Shown here: positions 30,345-40,500 of the stretch, piece by piece
Position numbering within the stretch: position 1 is the first letter of the stretch
Layout: each line of letters opens with the position of its first letter
Assembly (NCBI RefSeq): GCF_006364615.1
Contig: NZ_CP040986.1
Location: 1 to 64,000 of the forward strand
Source of the DNA: Candidatus Methylopumilus rimovensis
GTDB lineage: Bacteria; Pseudomonadota; Gammaproteobacteria; Burkholderiales; Methylophilaceae
Direction: 5' to 3'
DNA: 64,000 bases
Notes under the pieces: generated by a model
Told to the model about the DNA's origin: nothing
Seen by the model: the letters and a program-made list of their open reading frames with translations, nothing else
Database searches by the model: none
Position numbers and translations under genes: made by a program

Positions 30345-30956
30345 ATGAGCCAAGCCCATTTATTTATTATTGCAGCAGCTTCCGGTGCCGGTAAGACGAC
30401 ACTCGTAAAAGCCCTATTAAATAAAGATAAAGATCTTCAGGCCTCGGTATCACACACCACGCGAAAACCACGTCCAGGTGAAGTGAATGGTGTGGACTAT
30501 CATTTTGTTGATGAAAGCACCTTTTTAGATTTGAAGAAAAAAGGTGAATTCTTAGAATCTGCTGAATGTCACGGCGGTATGTATGGTACGAGTAAAAAAT
30601 CAGTCCAGTCTATTCTTGATCAAAAGAAAGACGTGATTTTAGAAATTGATTGGCAAGGTGCGCAAGCACTCAAAGCTCAGTTTAAAGAAGCCATTTCAAT
30701 TTTTGTATTGCCACCCTCTGTTGAAACATTAGCTGAAAGATTAAATAACCGTGGACATGATAGTGATGAGACGATTGCGAAGAGACTCGCGGTTGCCCGA
30801 GAAGAGATGAGCCATGTAGATGAGTTTGATTATGTTACAATCAATGATGACTTTGAAGTAGCTCTTCATGATCTTATGGCCATTATTCGATCTACTCGAT
30901 TAATGTGTCATATTCAGCTTAAACGACATAGCCACTTAATTAAAAACTTGACTTGA
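30345..30956 (+). CDS. gmk: Guanylate kinase
   Basis: Phosphorylates GMP to GDP. P-loop [15 protein letters not shown] near residues 11-25, then [19 protein letters not shown], the GMP-binding hallmark, and EIDWQGAQ. Length 203 is standard. Order yicC-gmk-rpoZ-spoT is conserved in Proteobacteria and joins nucleotide and (p)ppGpp metabolism. Confidence 0.97.
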   Translation: MSQAHLFIIAAASGAGKTTLVKALLNKDKDLQASVSHTTRKPRPGEVNGVDYHFVDESTFLDLKKKGEFLESAECHGGMYGTSKKSVQSILDQKKDVILEIDWQGAQALKAQFKEAISIFVLPPSVETLAERLNNRGHDSDETIAKRLAVAREEMSHVDEFDYVTINDDFEVALHDLMAIIRSTRLMCHIQLKRHSHLIKNLT

Positions 30957-30972
30957 AATTTGGAGAAATAAC

Positions 30973-31188
30973 ATGGCACGAATTACAGTAGACGATTGTT
31001 TAGAGATGATTCCTAATCGCTTTAAACTTACATTAGCTGCCGCATACCGCGCAAGACAATTAGCCAACGGTGCTGAAGCATTAGTGAGCACACATGGCTT
31101 AAGAGATAAGCCTACGGTATTAGCATTAAGAGAAATTGCAGCAGGTAAAGTTGGTCTTGATATCTTAAATAGAAAAACAACGTACTAA
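30973..31188 (+). CDS. rpoZ: RNA polymerase omega subunit
   Basis: Small RNAP subunit that helps assembly and forms part of a ppGpp site. Sequence [20 protein letters not shown] with RARQL and ALREIAAGK is diagnostic; 71 residues is a short but normal form. TGGAGAAAT precedes the ATG. Lies between gmk and spoT. Confidence 0.97.
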   Translation: MARITVDDCLEMIPNRFKLTLAAAYRARQLANGAEALVSTHGLRDKPTVLALREIAAGKVGLDILNRKTTY

Positions 31189-31230
31189 TTCTAAAAATTA
31201 GGGCTTAACGCCCCCAAAAGAGTAAAGACC

Positions 31231-33432
31231 ATGGCTAGTACCGCTCATTTTAATAAAGCGGATGCTCAAAAAACACCGCCGCTTCCGTTACTGCCTGTCG
31301 ATAACGAAGACTCTGAACTCACAATCCTTCTCAAGAGCTATTTAAAAACCAAGGACATCCATAAAATATGGGATGCCTATCGATTTAGCGAAGAAGCACA
31401 TCACGGCCAATCTCGACGCAGTGGTGAGCCGTATATTGTGCATCCAGTGGCTGTGGCATGTACCTTAGCCAGACTTCATCTTGACGCCCCTACAATACTT
31501 GCAGCTCTACTTCATGATGTCGTTGAAGATACAACGGTTACAACAAAAGAAATTGAAAAGAAGTTTGGAAAACAGGTATCCGTATTAGTCGACGGTTTAT
31601 CCAAGCTTGATAAAATTGAATTTCAAGATGCTACAGAAGCGCAAGCTGAAAATTTCAGAAAAATGTTATTGGCGATGTCGAATGATGTCCGTGTCATTTT
31701 AGTGAAGCTCGCTGATCGTCTTCATAACATGCAAACCTTAGATGTGCTAAGGCCTGAAAAACAAAAACGTATTGCGCAAGAAACGCATGATATTTATGCA
31801 CCCATTGCAAATCGATTAGGCTTAAATACCATCTATCAAGAACTTGAAGATTTAAGTTTTAAACATCTATATCCAATGCGCTATCGCGCAATTCAAAAAG
31901 CCATGAAAGCTTCTCGAGGAAATCGTCGTGAAGTGGTTGAAAAAATTACGGCGGCAATTCAACAAAAACTCACTGAGATGAAAATGGAAGCGGAAGTTAC
32001 AGGCCGCGAAAAAAATACTTATAGTATTTATAAGAAGATGAGTGAAAAGGGTATGTCATTTGCACAGATCAATGACATCTATGCATTCAGAATTATCGTG
32101 AAAGAAGCAAACGACGCTTACTCAGCATTAGGTGCATTGCATGCACTTTATAAACCTCTTCCAGGTAAATTTAAAGATTACATTGCGATTCCAAAAGCTA
32201 ATGGATACCAATCATTGCATACAAGTTTGTTTGGACCTTTTGGGACACCCATCGAAGTACAAATTCGTAGTGAAAAAATGCATAAACTTGCAGAGGCAGG
32301 TGTTGCAGCACATTGGCTTTATAAAACAAAAGATGCACATCTCACTGAGCTGCAACAACAAACACATCAATGGTTAAAACGTCTCTTAGAGATTCAATCA
32401 GATAGTTCAGACTCACTCGAATTCTTAGAACATTTAAAAGTCGATCTTTTCCCTGATGAAGTTTATGTATTTACGCCTAAAGGGAAAATTTTAGCGCTTC
32501 CTAAAGGTTCGACCGCAGTTGATTTTGCATATGCAGTTCATAGTGATGTGGGTAATTGTTGTGTAGCAGCAAAATACAATCAAGAACTCGTCCCGCTTCG
32601 TGCAGAAGTCCATAACGGCGATCACATTGAAATTATCACAGCGCCGTTAGCTAAACCTAATCCTGCATGGTTAAATTTTGTTATTACTGGAAAAGCAAGA
32701 TCACATATTCGACAATATTTAAAATCTATTGAATCAGAAGAATCTTCAAGGCTTGGCGAAGGCATGCTTAACCAAGCACTCAAAGCTCTTCACATCAGCC
32801 CGTCATCTATTAAAGAGTCTCATTGGAAAAAATTAATCAGTGATTATGGCGTTAAAAATAAAGAAGATATTTTGGCAGAGATTGGTTTGGGTAGGCGTAT
32901 GAATGTCATGGTAGCCCATCAACTTATTAGTTTTATGGATGGCGTGAGTCATGAAAAAGGTAAACATAAGCAGCTCGATGTGATCACCATTAAAGGCTCT
33001 GAGAGCATGGCGATTCAATTAGCAAGTTGCTGTCACCCTATTCCAGGCGACCCTATTTTAGGATTTATTAATAAAGATAAAGGCCTTGTGGTTCATACCC
33101 ATGATTGTTTAGCGATTAGAAAATTTAAACTTGATCCTGATAAATGGCTTGATGTTGAATGGGATCCAAATCCAGATCGATTATTCAAGGTTAATTTACA
33201 AATTATGGTATTAAATGAGCGCGGGATGCTTGCTAAGATTTCTTCCGTGATTGCAGAATCAGATTCAAATATTGATAATGTGAACGTTGAAGAGTCGGAT
33301 GGCGGACATTTTGTAAATGTGAACTTTATTGTGCAAGTGCATAATCGAATTCACTTAGCAGATCTCATGCGAAACTTAAGAAAAATTACTAATATTTCCA
33401 GAATCAGTCGTGTCAAAATGAAAACCTTTTAA
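31231..33432 (+). CDS. spoT: Bifunctional (p)ppGpp synthetase/hydrolase
   Basis: Rel/SpoT protein controlling the stringent response. Domains in order: HD hydrolase (ALLHDVVEDT, LADRLHNMQTL), synthetase (YSIYKKMSEKGMSF, GYQSLHTSLFGP, EVQIRSEKM), TGS (FTPKGKILALPKGSTAVDFA) and a C-terminal ACT domain. Both catalytic parts keep their motifs, so it probably makes and degrades (p)ppGpp. Length 733. Adjacent to rpoZ as in E. coli. Confidence 0.95.
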   Translation: MASTAHFNKADAQKTPPLPLLPVDNEDSELTILLKSYLKTKDIHKIWDAYRFSEEAHHGQSRRSGEPYIVHPVAVACTLARLHLDAPTILAALLHDVVEDTTVTTKEIEKKFGKQVSVLVDGLSKLDKIEFQDATEAQAENFRKMLLAMSNDVRVILVKLADRLHNMQTLDVLRPEKQKRIAQETHDIYAPIANRLGLNTIYQELEDLSFKHLYPMRYRAIQKAMKASRGNRREVVEKITAAIQQKLTEMKMEAEVTGREKNTYSIYKKMSEKGMSFAQINDIYAFRIIVKEANDAYSALGALHALYKPLPGKFKDYIAIPKANGYQSLHTSLFGPFGTPIEVQIRSEKMHKLAEAGVAAHWLYKTKDAHLTELQQQTHQWLKRLLEIQSDSSDSLEFLEHLKVDLFPDEVYVFTPKGKILALPKGSTAVDFAYAVHSDVGNCCVAAKYNQELVPLRAEVHNGDHIEIITAPLAKPNPAWLNFVITGKARSHIRQYLKSIESEESSRLGEGMLNQALKALHISPSSIKESHWKKLISDYGVKNKEDILAEIGLGRRMNVMVAHQLISFMDGVSHEKGKHKQLDVITIKGSESMAIQLASCCHPIPGDPILGFINKDKGLVVHTHDCLAIRKFKLDPDKWLDVEWDPNPDRLFKVNLQIMVLNERGMLAKISSVIAESDSNIDNVNVEESDGGHFVNVNFIVQVHNRIHLADLMRNLRKITNISRISRVKMKTF

Positions 33433-33462
33433 GTAACTTATTACAAAAGAAAGATTGAAGAA

Positions 33463-33840
33463 ATGACAAAAGAAATTATTCAAACTAAAAATGCACCAGA
33501 AGCGATTGGGACTTATTCTCAGGCTGTTAAAACAGGCAACACTATTTATTTGTCTGGTCAAATTGCACTTGATCCTCAATCCATGCAATTAGTTGAAGGT
33601 ATTGAAGCACAAATTCATCAGGTATTTAAAAATTTAAAATCAGTCGTTGAAGCATCTGGCGCTCAATTAAGCGACATCGTTAAAATTAATATTTACTTAA
33701 CTGATTTGTCTCATTTTGCTTTAGTCAATACCATCATGGGCGAATATTTTACGAAACCTTATCCAGCCAGAGCTGCGGTAGGTGTTGCATCACTTCCTAG
33801 AAATGCACTTATTGAAGCTGATGGCGTCGTTGTTATTTAA
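33463..33840 (+). CDS. ridA: RidA enamine/imine deaminase
   Basis: RidA hydrolyses reactive 2-aminoacrylate and related imines formed by PLP enzymes. Starts [20 protein letters not shown]; motifs [14 protein letters not shown], a conserved Arg in [20 protein letters not shown], and the C-terminal Glu. Length 125 is typical. Located after spoT as in many Proteobacteria. Confidence 0.95.
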   Translation: MTKEIIQTKNAPEAIGTYSQAVKTGNTIYLSGQIALDPQSMQLVEGIEAQIHQVFKNLKSVVEASGAQLSDIVKINIYLTDLSHFALVNTIMGEYFTKPYPARAAVGVASLPRNALIEADGVVVI

Positions 33841-33867
33841 ATTATTTTTATTTAAGAGTATTTCAAT

Positions 33868-35931
33868 CTGACTTCTTTAGCCGAGCTTAAGCTTTTTACA
33901 CCTTCAGTATTAAATAAGCTCAAAAAATTGGGCCTTGAAGATGTATTTAGTTTAGCAATGCATCTTCCTATTCGTTATATTGATGAAACTATTGTGACGC
34001 CCATTCGTGATATTGAAATGGGTGTGCTTTCTCAAATAGAAGCAGAGGTTATTCGTGCAGAAATTGTCTATAAGCCCAAAAAAATGCTTATCGTACAAGT
34101 CAAAGATACATCTGGCAGCTTGCAGCTTAGATTTTTACATTTCTATCCAAGTCAAATGAAGATGTTTGAATCGGGTAATCGTATTCGTATTTTAGGGGAG
34201 GCTCGTCATAATTTATTCGCATTCGAGATGATTCATCCTCAATGTAAATTGACTAGAGAAGGTGATGAATTGCCAGAAGCACTTACGCCCATTTATTCTT
34301 TAGTTGCAGGTGTGGGACAAAAAACAGTCAAAGATGCGATCGATAAATTGTTTCATCACTTCGATCTAAAAAATTATTTAAAAGATCTATTTTCGCCATC
34401 AGTGTATGAAAAATTACGCTTACCAAATCTATATGAGAGCATAAAAAGCATTCATCACCCGAAAGACTTTAAAGAAGTTGCAAGCCACGAAGCTTTTTCT
34501 AGCATGTCATATAAAAGAATCATCTTTGATGAATTTTTAGCGCAACAATTATCTTTAAGATCTAATTATTTAATTAGACGAGCACTTACCGCCACTCCCT
34601 TAAAAGCCACCAATAAACTCACGAATATTTTTATGGGTCATCTTGAATTTGACTTAACGCATGCGCAGAAAAAAGTCATTCAAGAAATTAAAAATGACCT
34701 TGAGAAAAACTATCCAATGCAAAGATTATTACAAGGTGATGTAGGCAGTGGTAAAACAGTAGTAGCAACAATCGCCGCTCTGCAAGTGATCGAGAATGGA
34801 AGTCAGGTTGCTTTTATGGCACCTACGGAAATTTTAGCGGAACAACATTATCGTAAACTTTATAAATGGTTGACCCCTTTAAATATAAAAGTCGCATGGT
34901 TAACAGGTAGTCAATCCAAAAAAAATCGTGAAACCTCTTTATATATGACGCAATCGGGTGAAGCGCATATTGTAGTAGGTACGCATGCCCTTTTTCAAGA
35001 ACATGTGATATTTAAAAAATTAGGCTTAAGTATTATTGATGAACAGCACCGATTTGGGGTTGAGCAAAGATTGGCCTTAAGAAAAAAAGGCGAATTAAAT
35101 AAAGTGATTGAGCCTCATCAGCTCATGATGAGTGCAACACCCATTCCAAGAACACTTTCCATGAGTTATTTTGCAGATCTTGATGTGTCGGTGATCGATG
35201 AATTGCCTAAAGGCCGTGAAGCGATTGTGACAAAACTTTTTTCAGAAGATCGACGAGACGAGATTTTAAAAAGGGTGCATGAGGTATGTCATGCCGGTGC
35301 CCAAGTCTATTGGGTATGCCCTTTAATTGAAGAAAGTGAAGTATTACAACTTCAAACGGCAGAAGAAACCTATTTAAATATGCAATCTCATTTTAAAAAC
35401 TTAAAGGTAGGCTTAGTTCATGGACGAATGAAATCATCAGAGAAGCAAAAAGTCATGTCTGATTTTGTGAAAGGTGATATTCAATTATTAGTAGCGACTA
35501 CAGTAATTGAAGTGGGTGTTGATGTGCCCAATGCGACATTGATGGTGATTGAAAATGCCGAGCGCATGGGACTTTCACAATTACATCAATTACGTGGTCG
35601 CGTGGGGCGGGGTTCACTTAAAAGTACATGCATTTTATTATTTCAAAAAAAATTATCAGAGCTAGCACGACAAAGACTCAAAGTGATTTTTGAAAATACT
35701 GATGGTTTTATCATTGCACAAGAAGATTTAAACATAAGAGGCCCCGGAGAATTTTTAGGGGTCAGACAAAGCGGGGTGCCTATGTTGCGCATTGCTAATC
35801 TCAATCGTGATTTTAAATTATTAGAAGAAGCTAAAACGATAGCGGACCAATTATTGGAAGATTATCCTGAAGCTTCTCATCTTCACTTAAAACGCTGGCT
35901 AAGCCATGCGAATGAAAGAGTGAAAGTATAA
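33868..35931 (+). CDS. recG: ATP-dependent DNA helicase RecG, probable CTG start
   Basis: RecG reverses forks and branch-migrates recombination intermediates. Wedge/OB domain at the N terminus, helicase motifs LLQGDVGSGKT (Walker A), IIDEQHRFGV (DEQH box), MMSATPIPRTLSMS, VGRGSLKSTCILLF. The homology with other RecG proteins (helix TPSVLNKLKKLGLEDVFSLA) begins upstream of the first TTG (33928). The frame is open back to 33856 and contains no ATG, GTG or TTG there, but a CTG at 33868 has AAGAG 9 nt upstream and gives 687 residues, near the E. coli 693. Confidence 0.92.
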   Translation: MTSLAELKLFTPSVLNKLKKLGLEDVFSLAMHLPIRYIDETIVTPIRDIEMGVLSQIEAEVIRAEIVYKPKKMLIVQVKDTSGSLQLRFLHFYPSQMKMFESGNRIRILGEARHNLFAFEMIHPQCKLTREGDELPEALTPIYSLVAGVGQKTVKDAIDKLFHHFDLKNYLKDLFSPSVYEKLRLPNLYESIKSIHHPKDFKEVASHEAFSSMSYKRIIFDEFLAQQLSLRSNYLIRRALTATPLKATNKLTNIFMGHLEFDLTHAQKKVIQEIKNDLEKNYPMQRLLQGDVGSGKTVVATIAALQVIENGSQVAFMAPTEILAEQHYRKLYKWLTPLNIKVAWLTGSQSKKNRETSLYMTQSGEAHIVVGTHALFQEHVIFKKLGLSIIDEQHRFGVEQRLALRKKGELNKVIEPHQLMMSATPIPRTLSMSYFADLDVSVIDELPKGREAIVTKLFSEDRRDEILKRVHEVCHAGAQVYWVCPLIEESEVLQLQTAEETYLNMQSHFKNLKVGLVHGRMKSSEKQKVMSDFVKGDIQLLVATTVIEVGVDVPNATLMVIENAERMGLSQLHQLRGRVGRGSLKSTCILLFQKKLSELARQRLKVIFENTDGFIIAQEDLNIRGPGEFLGVRQSGVPMLRIANLNRDFKLLEEAKTIADQLLEDYPEASHLHLKRWLSHANERVKV

Positions 35932-35933
35932 CC

Positions 35934-36413
35934 ATGTCATGGCTAGGATCACCTGCAATTAAAGGACATGAGTTTTCTTGGATTACTGAAGAAGGTTCTT
36001 TAACAGAGCGATTAAAAAAAGAATTTAACGATGTCAAAGTTGATGTCATTTATGAAGGTTTGGCCTCAGAAAAAGAAACAGATTACATTCGTGAAGTAAT
36101 TATCAAAAGTTGTGATAAGCCTATGATATTTGCTCAGACGCGAGTAAAAATGATTGATCTTGATAGTGCTTGGAGCTGTTTAAAAGAACTTGGCCAACAA
36201 TCGCTCGCAAATATTTTATTTAAAGATCCCAAAATTTTTAGACATTCACTTTTGTATCGATTATGTGATTCAGATGATATTTTATATAGACGTTTAAAAT
36301 CACTTGGTTATATTCATGAAGAAATTTTATGGATTAGAAAATCGAAATGGGAAAAAGACGGAAAGATTCTTTCTTTAACTGAAGCCTTTTTGCCAAAACT
36401 TTTCAATCAATAA
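35934..36413 (+). CDS. ubiC: Chorismate pyruvate-lyase
   Basis: UbiC converts chorismate to 4-hydroxybenzoate and pyruvate, the first ubiquinone step. The family is divergent, but key places match E. coli: REVII with the active-site Arg, LKELGQQSLANILFKDP, and LTEAFLP with the catalytic Glu. Length 159 is typical. Starts 2 nt after recG; ubiA follows after tonB, supporting the call. Confidence 0.85.
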   Translation: MSWLGSPAIKGHEFSWITEEGSLTERLKKEFNDVKVDVIYEGLASEKETDYIREVIIKSCDKPMIFAQTRVKMIDLDSAWSCLKELGQQSLANILFKDPKIFRHSLLYRLCDSDDILYRRLKSLGYIHEEILWIRKSKWEKDGKILSLTEAFLPKLFNQ

Positions 36414-36431
36414 CCAAGTTGATGTTAGCTT

Positions 36432-36464
36432 ATTGATGATAATCATTCTCATTTAAGCTATAAT
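36432..36464 (+). promoter_or_regulatory. Fur-box-overlapping promoter of the TonB gene
   Basis: The 19-mer at 36432-36450 (centre TGATAATCATT) matches the Fur consensus at 15 of 19 positions. It overlaps -35 ATGATA (36436-36441), which is 17 nt from a perfect -10 TATAAT (36459-36464). Iron-bound Fur would block this promoter. Confidence 0.75.
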
Positions 36465-36501
36465 TTTCCTTTAATTTTTTTCAAAGCATTTTTCAACAAT
36501 T

Positions 36502-37152
36502 GTGAGTTTGTCGAGACATATTCCCTTTCATATTGATTTGCCTAAAGCTATTGGAGTTTCAATCGCTATTCATATCATTTTGATGGTAGGTTTACCCGAA
36601 TTTAATAAGCCATTATTAACACCGCAAGAGATGAGCGTTACGATTTCAAGTTCGCCAATTCAACAGCCAATCGAAAAAATTGAAACGCCTGAGCCTATAA
36701 AAAAAGTGGAGCCTATTCAGAAAATAGAGAAAAAAATTACACCAATTATTGATAAAAATGCAACAACAGTTGCTCAACCTGCGCCGAAAGAAGTGGCGCC
36801 ACCTGCGCCTGCAGAGGTTATTTCAAAAATTCCGAATGTTGTACCACAAGAACAAGTGACTCAGTCTATAGAGAGTTATAGCAGTTTGCTTGCAAATGCG
36901 ATTGCAAAATATAAGCAATATCCAAAAATTGCTCAAATGCGAGGTTGGCAAGGGACTGTTATTGCAGATCTTGAAATTGATAGTAAAGGCTCAGTGATTA
37001 GTGTCAAGATTAAAAAGAGTAGTACTTATGAAGTTTTAGATAACGAAGCGCTCGAAATGATAAAAAAAGCTTCGCCATTTCCAGCTCCACCAGATAATTT
37101 GCGTGGTAAAAATTTTAATGTGCTTGTGCCTATTTCATTCAAACTCGAATAA
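36502..37152 (+). CDS. tonB: TonB family energy transducer
   Basis: TonB carries proton-motive energy from ExbBD to outer-membrane receptors. N-terminal membrane helix (about 14-32), a Pro/Glu/Lys-rich spacer (about 45-115), and a C-terminal TonB domain (YPKIAQMRGWQGTVIADLEI, SPFPAPPDNL). Starts at GTG. No exbB/exbD adjacent. A Fur-box promoter implies iron uptake. It lies between ubiC and ubiA. Confidence 0.9.
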   Translation: MSLSRHIPFHIDLPKAIGVSIAIHIILMVGLPEFNKPLLTPQEMSVTISSSPIQQPIEKIETPEPIKKVEPIQKIEKKITPIIDKNATTVAQPAPKEVAPPAPAEVISKIPNVVPQEQVTQSIESYSSLLANAIAKYKQYPKIAQMRGWQGTVIADLEIDSKGSVISVKIKKSSTYEVLDNEALEMIKKASPFPAPPDNLRGKNFNVLVPISFKLE

Positions 37153-37170
37153 TCCGATTTAATTTTAAAG

Positions 37171-38019
37171 ATGCGTTCTTATTTTCATCTTATGCGTCTT
37201 GATAAGCCCATTGGCATTTTTTTGTTATTGTGGCCAACCTTATGGGCACTTCTCATATCAAGCCATGGCCATCCGAGCATTCAACATCTCACCATTTTTA
37301 TTTTAGGTACAGTCTTAATGCGCTCAGCTGGTTGTGTGGCGAATGATATTCTTGATCGCAAATTTGATTCTTTTGTCACACGTACAAAATTACGTCCTTT
37401 AGCGAATCAATCCATCTCCGTTAATAATGCATTCTTTTTACTGATTACTTTGTTATTGGGTGCATTGATATGTGTTTTATTTTTAAATGAACAATCATTT
37501 TATTTTTCATTGATAGCTTTATTCTTAGCGCTCACTTATCCCCTAACCAAAAGATTCTTTGTCATGCCACAGGCATATTTAGGTTTAAGTTTTGGTATGG
37601 GCATTCCCATCGCTTTTGTTGCAAATGATATTTCCCTAACTTTAACGACATGGCTTTTATTTTTTGCAAATGTATTTTGGGCGATTGCTTACGATACGCT
37701 TTATGCGGTGACAGACAAAAATGATGATTTAAAAATTGGTATTCGCTCTTCGGCTATTTGGTTTGGAAATTACGTGAAAGAAGCCATTATGTTCTGTTAT
37801 ACCTGTATGATGGGATGCTTGATTTGGGTAGGACAGTCAGAAAATTTTAGCTGGCCTTTTTACGGATTTATGATGTTGAGTCTTATTTTTATTGGGGTTC
37901 TTTGTCGACAAATCAGGGCGCTCAACCCAAAAGCCTGTTTTGATGCATTTTTGAGCAATAATTACCTGGGCGGGCTCGTCTTTTTAGGTGTGTTTTTTCA
38001 CTATCTCTATGTGAACTAA
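37171..38019 (+). CDS. ubiA: 4-hydroxybenzoate polyprenyltransferase
   Basis: UbiA attaches the polyprenyl chain to 4-hydroxybenzoate in the membrane. Starts MRSYFHLMRLDKPIGIFLLLWP; the two Asp-rich motifs are NDILDRKFD and YDTLYAVTDKNDD. About eight helices; length 282 typical. Forms the ubiquinone entry pair with ubiC, here separated by tonB. Confidence 0.95.
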   Translation: MRSYFHLMRLDKPIGIFLLLWPTLWALLISSHGHPSIQHLTIFILGTVLMRSAGCVANDILDRKFDSFVTRTKLRPLANQSISVNNAFFLLITLLLGALICVLFLNEQSFYFSLIALFLALTYPLTKRFFVMPQAYLGLSFGMGIPIAFVANDISLTLTTWLLFFANVFWAIAYDTLYAVTDKNDDLKIGIRSSAIWFGNYVKEAIMFCYTCMMGCLIWVGQSENFSWPFYGFMMLSLIFIGVLCRQIRALNPKACFDAFLSNNYLGGLVFLGVFFHYLYVN

Positions 38020-38032
38020 ATCATTAATAAAA

Positions 38033-38062
38033 TTGACAAAACAGGCAGTTTTGACATAGAAT
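38033..38062 (+). promoter_or_regulatory. rplM-rpsI promoter
   Basis: TTGACA (38033-38038), 18-nt spacer, TAGAAT (38057-38062), 44 nt before rplM. A second TTGACA at 38051-38056 with TTAAAT (38075-38080) could be an overlapping second promoter. Confidence 0.65.
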
Positions 38063-38105
38063 TCACCTCTTTTTTTAAATTTATAGCGCAAAAGTTGGTA
38101 TTGAA

Positions 38106-38534
38106 ATGAAGACATTTTCAGCAAAATCCCACGAAGTAAAACGCGATTGGTTCGTTGTAGACGGAACTGATTTAGTATTGGGTAGATTAGCAAGTGCGAT
38201 TGCACATCGATTACGTGGCAAACATAAAGCCATTTATACACCGCACGTAGATACAGGTGATTACATTGTAGTGATCAACGCGGAAAAGATTAAAGTAACG
38301 GGTAACAAAGGAGATGACAAGGTTTACCATCGCCACTCAGGTTATCCAGGCGGCATTTCAACAACGAACTTCTCTAAGATGCAAGACCGTTTTCCAGGTC
38401 GTGCTTTAGAAAAGGCAGTGAAGGGAATGTTACCAAAAGGACCTTTGGGTTATGCCATGATTAAAAAGATGAAAGTCTATTCAGGCGCAACTCATGATCA
38501 TGTGGCACAACAACCACAACCATTAAGCATATAG
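38106..38534 (+). CDS. rplM: 50S ribosomal protein L13
   Basis: Early-assembling large-subunit protein. Starts [20 protein letters not shown]; contains [17 protein letters not shown] and [19 protein letters not shown]. Length 142 is standard. Paired with rpsI as in nearly all bacteria, under its own promoter. Confidence 0.98.
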   Translation: MKTFSAKSHEVKRDWFVVDGTDLVLGRLASAIAHRLRGKHKAIYTPHVDTGDYIVVINAEKIKVTGNKGDDKVYHRHSGYPGGISTTNFSKMQDRFPGRALEKAVKGMLPKGPLGYAMIKKMKVYSGATHDHVAQQPQPLSI

Positions 38535-38547
38535 TTAAGGAAATACT

Positions 38548-38940
38548 ATGATAGGTAAATACAATTACGGAACGGGTCGCAGAAAAAGCTCAATAGCTCG
38601 TGTGTTCATTAAGCCAGGTAAAGGTGTGATTACAGTGAACGACAAACCTGCAGATGAATATTTTTCACGTTATACCTCTCGTATGATTTTCCGCCAACCA
38701 CTTGATTTAACGAATACTTTAAATACATTTGATATTCATGTGAATGTCATCGGTGGTGGTGAGTCTGGTCAAGCAGGTGCAGTGCGTCATGGCATTACAC
38801 GTGCACTTATTGACTATGATACAAATTTAAAGAGTACGCTTTCACAAGCTGGCTTTGTAACACGTGATGCACGTGAAGTTGAGCGTAAAAAAGTGGGTCT
38901 TCGAAAAGCTCGTAGACGTAAACAATTCTCGAAACGTTAA
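38548..38940 (+). CDS. rpsI: 30S ribosomal protein S9
   Basis: Its C-terminal tail reaches the decoding P site. Contains [33 protein letters not shown] and the basic end [15 protein letters not shown]. Length 130 is standard. AAGGAAA precedes the ATG; an intrinsic terminator follows. Confidence 0.98.
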   Translation: MIGKYNYGTGRRKSSIARVFIKPGKGVITVNDKPADEYFSRYTSRMIFRQPLDLTNTLNTFDIHVNVIGGGESGQAGAVRHGITRALIDYDTNLKSTLSQAGFVTRDAREVERKKVGLRKARRRKQFSKR

Positions 38941-38961
38941 TTGTTTCAAGTTCCAAAGAGC

Positions 38962-38989
38962 AAAAAGGCCGCTTTCAAGCGGCTTTTTT
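38962..38989 (+). terminator. Intrinsic terminator after rpsI
   Basis: GCCGCT-TTCA-AGCGGC stem (38968-38983) followed by TTTTTT, with an A-run before it. Confidence 0.9.
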
Positions 38990-39065
38990 GTTATATAGAG
39001 TTAAATAAATTTTGTTAGTATGGGTTTTTAAGGATTAAGACTTCTTTTAAATTAAAGGTGCGAAC

Positions 39066-40112
39066 GTGATGAGTAATCTTTCAAAGATTAAAGTAGGCGT
39101 GGTGGGTGCGACCGGTTATACCGGCGTTGAGCTATTAAGAATTTTAGTTAAACATCCTCATGTGACTATCCAAACCGTGACCTCCAGAGCAGAAGCTGGC
39201 TTATCCATCGCGACCTTATTTCCGAGCTTAAGAGGATTAATCGATCTTAAATTTGAAGATCCAAAGACTGCTGATTTGGTAAATTGTGATCTCGTGTTTT
39301 TTGCAACACCTAATGGGATTGCCATGCAAGAAGTGCCCGCACTTCTTAAAGCTGGGGTCAAAGTGATTGATTTGGCAGCAGATTTTAGGCTAAAAGACGC
39401 TAACGTCTGGGAAAAATGGTACAAAATGCCGCATTCATGTAGCGATCTACTTAAAGATGCTGTTTATGGTTTGCCAGAAATTAATAGAGAAAAAATTAAA
39501 AAAGCTTCACTTGTAGCTAATCCGGGTTGTTATCCCACAGCGATTCAATTGGGATTTATTCCTTTGATTGAATCTAGTGTGATTAACCTTGATGATCTCA
39601 TCGCAGACGCTAAATCAGGTGTGTCAGGTGCGGGCAGAAAAGCTGAAGTGAATGCATTGATGGCGGAAGCGTCTGATAACTTTAAAGCATACGGTGTTGA
39701 AGGGCATAGACATTTACCCGAAATCACGCAAGGACTTACGGGTGTTGCGAATCAAGCGGTGCATTTAACCTTTGTGCCACATTTAACGCCTATGATTAGA
39801 GGTATACATGCAACACTTTATGCAACGCTGACTAAAAATATAGACATACAAGCACTTTTTGAATCGAGATATAAGCATGAGTCCTTTGTGGACGTGATGC
39901 CAAAAGGCGCTCATCCCGAAACAAGATCTGTAAGAGGCTCAAATCAATGTCGCATCAGTATCCATCAGCCGCAGGGAAGTCATAAGGTTGTTGTTTTATC
40001 TGTCATCGATAATCTCGTGAAAGGCGCGGCAGGACAGGCTGTGCAAAATATGAATCTTATGTTTGATTTTCCAGAGATTTCTGGACTTGATCTTGTGCCT
40101 TTGATGCCATAA
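39066..40112 (+). CDS. argC: N-acetyl-gamma-glutamyl-phosphate reductase
   Basis: ArgC reduces N-acetylglutamyl phosphate to the semialdehyde in arginine synthesis. Rossmann start [19 protein letters not shown], active-site Cys in [14 protein letters not shown], and [11 protein letters not shown]. Length 348 (from GTG 39066; the next codon is ATG). AAAGG fits the GTG slightly better. In many Betaproteobacteria argC follows rpsI. Confidence 0.96.
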   Translation: MMSNLSKIKVGVVGATGYTGVELLRILVKHPHVTIQTVTSRAEAGLSIATLFPSLRGLIDLKFEDPKTADLVNCDLVFFATPNGIAMQEVPALLKAGVKVIDLAADFRLKDANVWEKWYKMPHSCSDLLKDAVYGLPEINREKIKKASLVANPGCYPTAIQLGFIPLIESSVINLDDLIADAKSGVSGAGRKAEVNALMAEASDNFKAYGVEGHRHLPEITQGLTGVANQAVHLTFVPHLTPMIRGIHATLYATLTKNIDIQALFESRYKHESFVDVMPKGAHPETRSVRGSNQCRISIHQPQGSHKVVVLSVIDNLVKGAAGQAVQNMNLMFDFPEISGLDLVPLMP

Positions 40113-40124
40113 AGTGTTGTTTCT

Positions 40125-40490
40125 ATGAGAAAAGTTAAGCGAACCTATACAAAATATTTTGGCGTAACACGTCGGAGAATGCGCATTAAAGCAGGTGCGT
40201 CTTGGCATACCTATTTGATAATCGCTGCGCTCTCATTTATAGGCGGCGCAGGGTTTACTTATTGGGAGTTAAACGGTGGCTCAGTGATTGGATTTATTTC
40301 AAAAATTCAAGCATTGGAAGCTGAAAATCAATCAATACAAGGCCAGTTATTACAACAAAAAATTGAGCTTCAATTGAAATCGATTTCAGGCGATAAAGTA
40401 TCAGGCGATATTACTAAACTCCAAGAAGAAAATGCCAAGTTAAAAGAAGACATTCTTTTTTACGAAAAAATTGTAGGCAAGAAACGATAA
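40125..40490 (+). CDS. Unknown single-helix membrane protein with coiled coil
   Basis: Not recognised by name. Basic N terminus (about 1-25), one membrane helix (about 28-46), and a C-terminal coiled coil (about 60-115; LEAENQSIQGQLLQQKIELQ). Located 12 nt after argC and 10 nt before the bactofilin gene, so possibly a membrane partner of that cytoskeletal filament. Length 121. Confidence 0.7.
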   Translation: MRKVKRTYTKYFGVTRRRMRIKAGASWHTYLIIAALSFIGGAGFTYWELNGGSVIGFISKIQALEAENQSIQGQLLQQKIELQLKSISGDKVSGDITKLQEENAKLKEDILFYEKIVGKKR

Positions 40491-40500
40491 AGGATATTTC

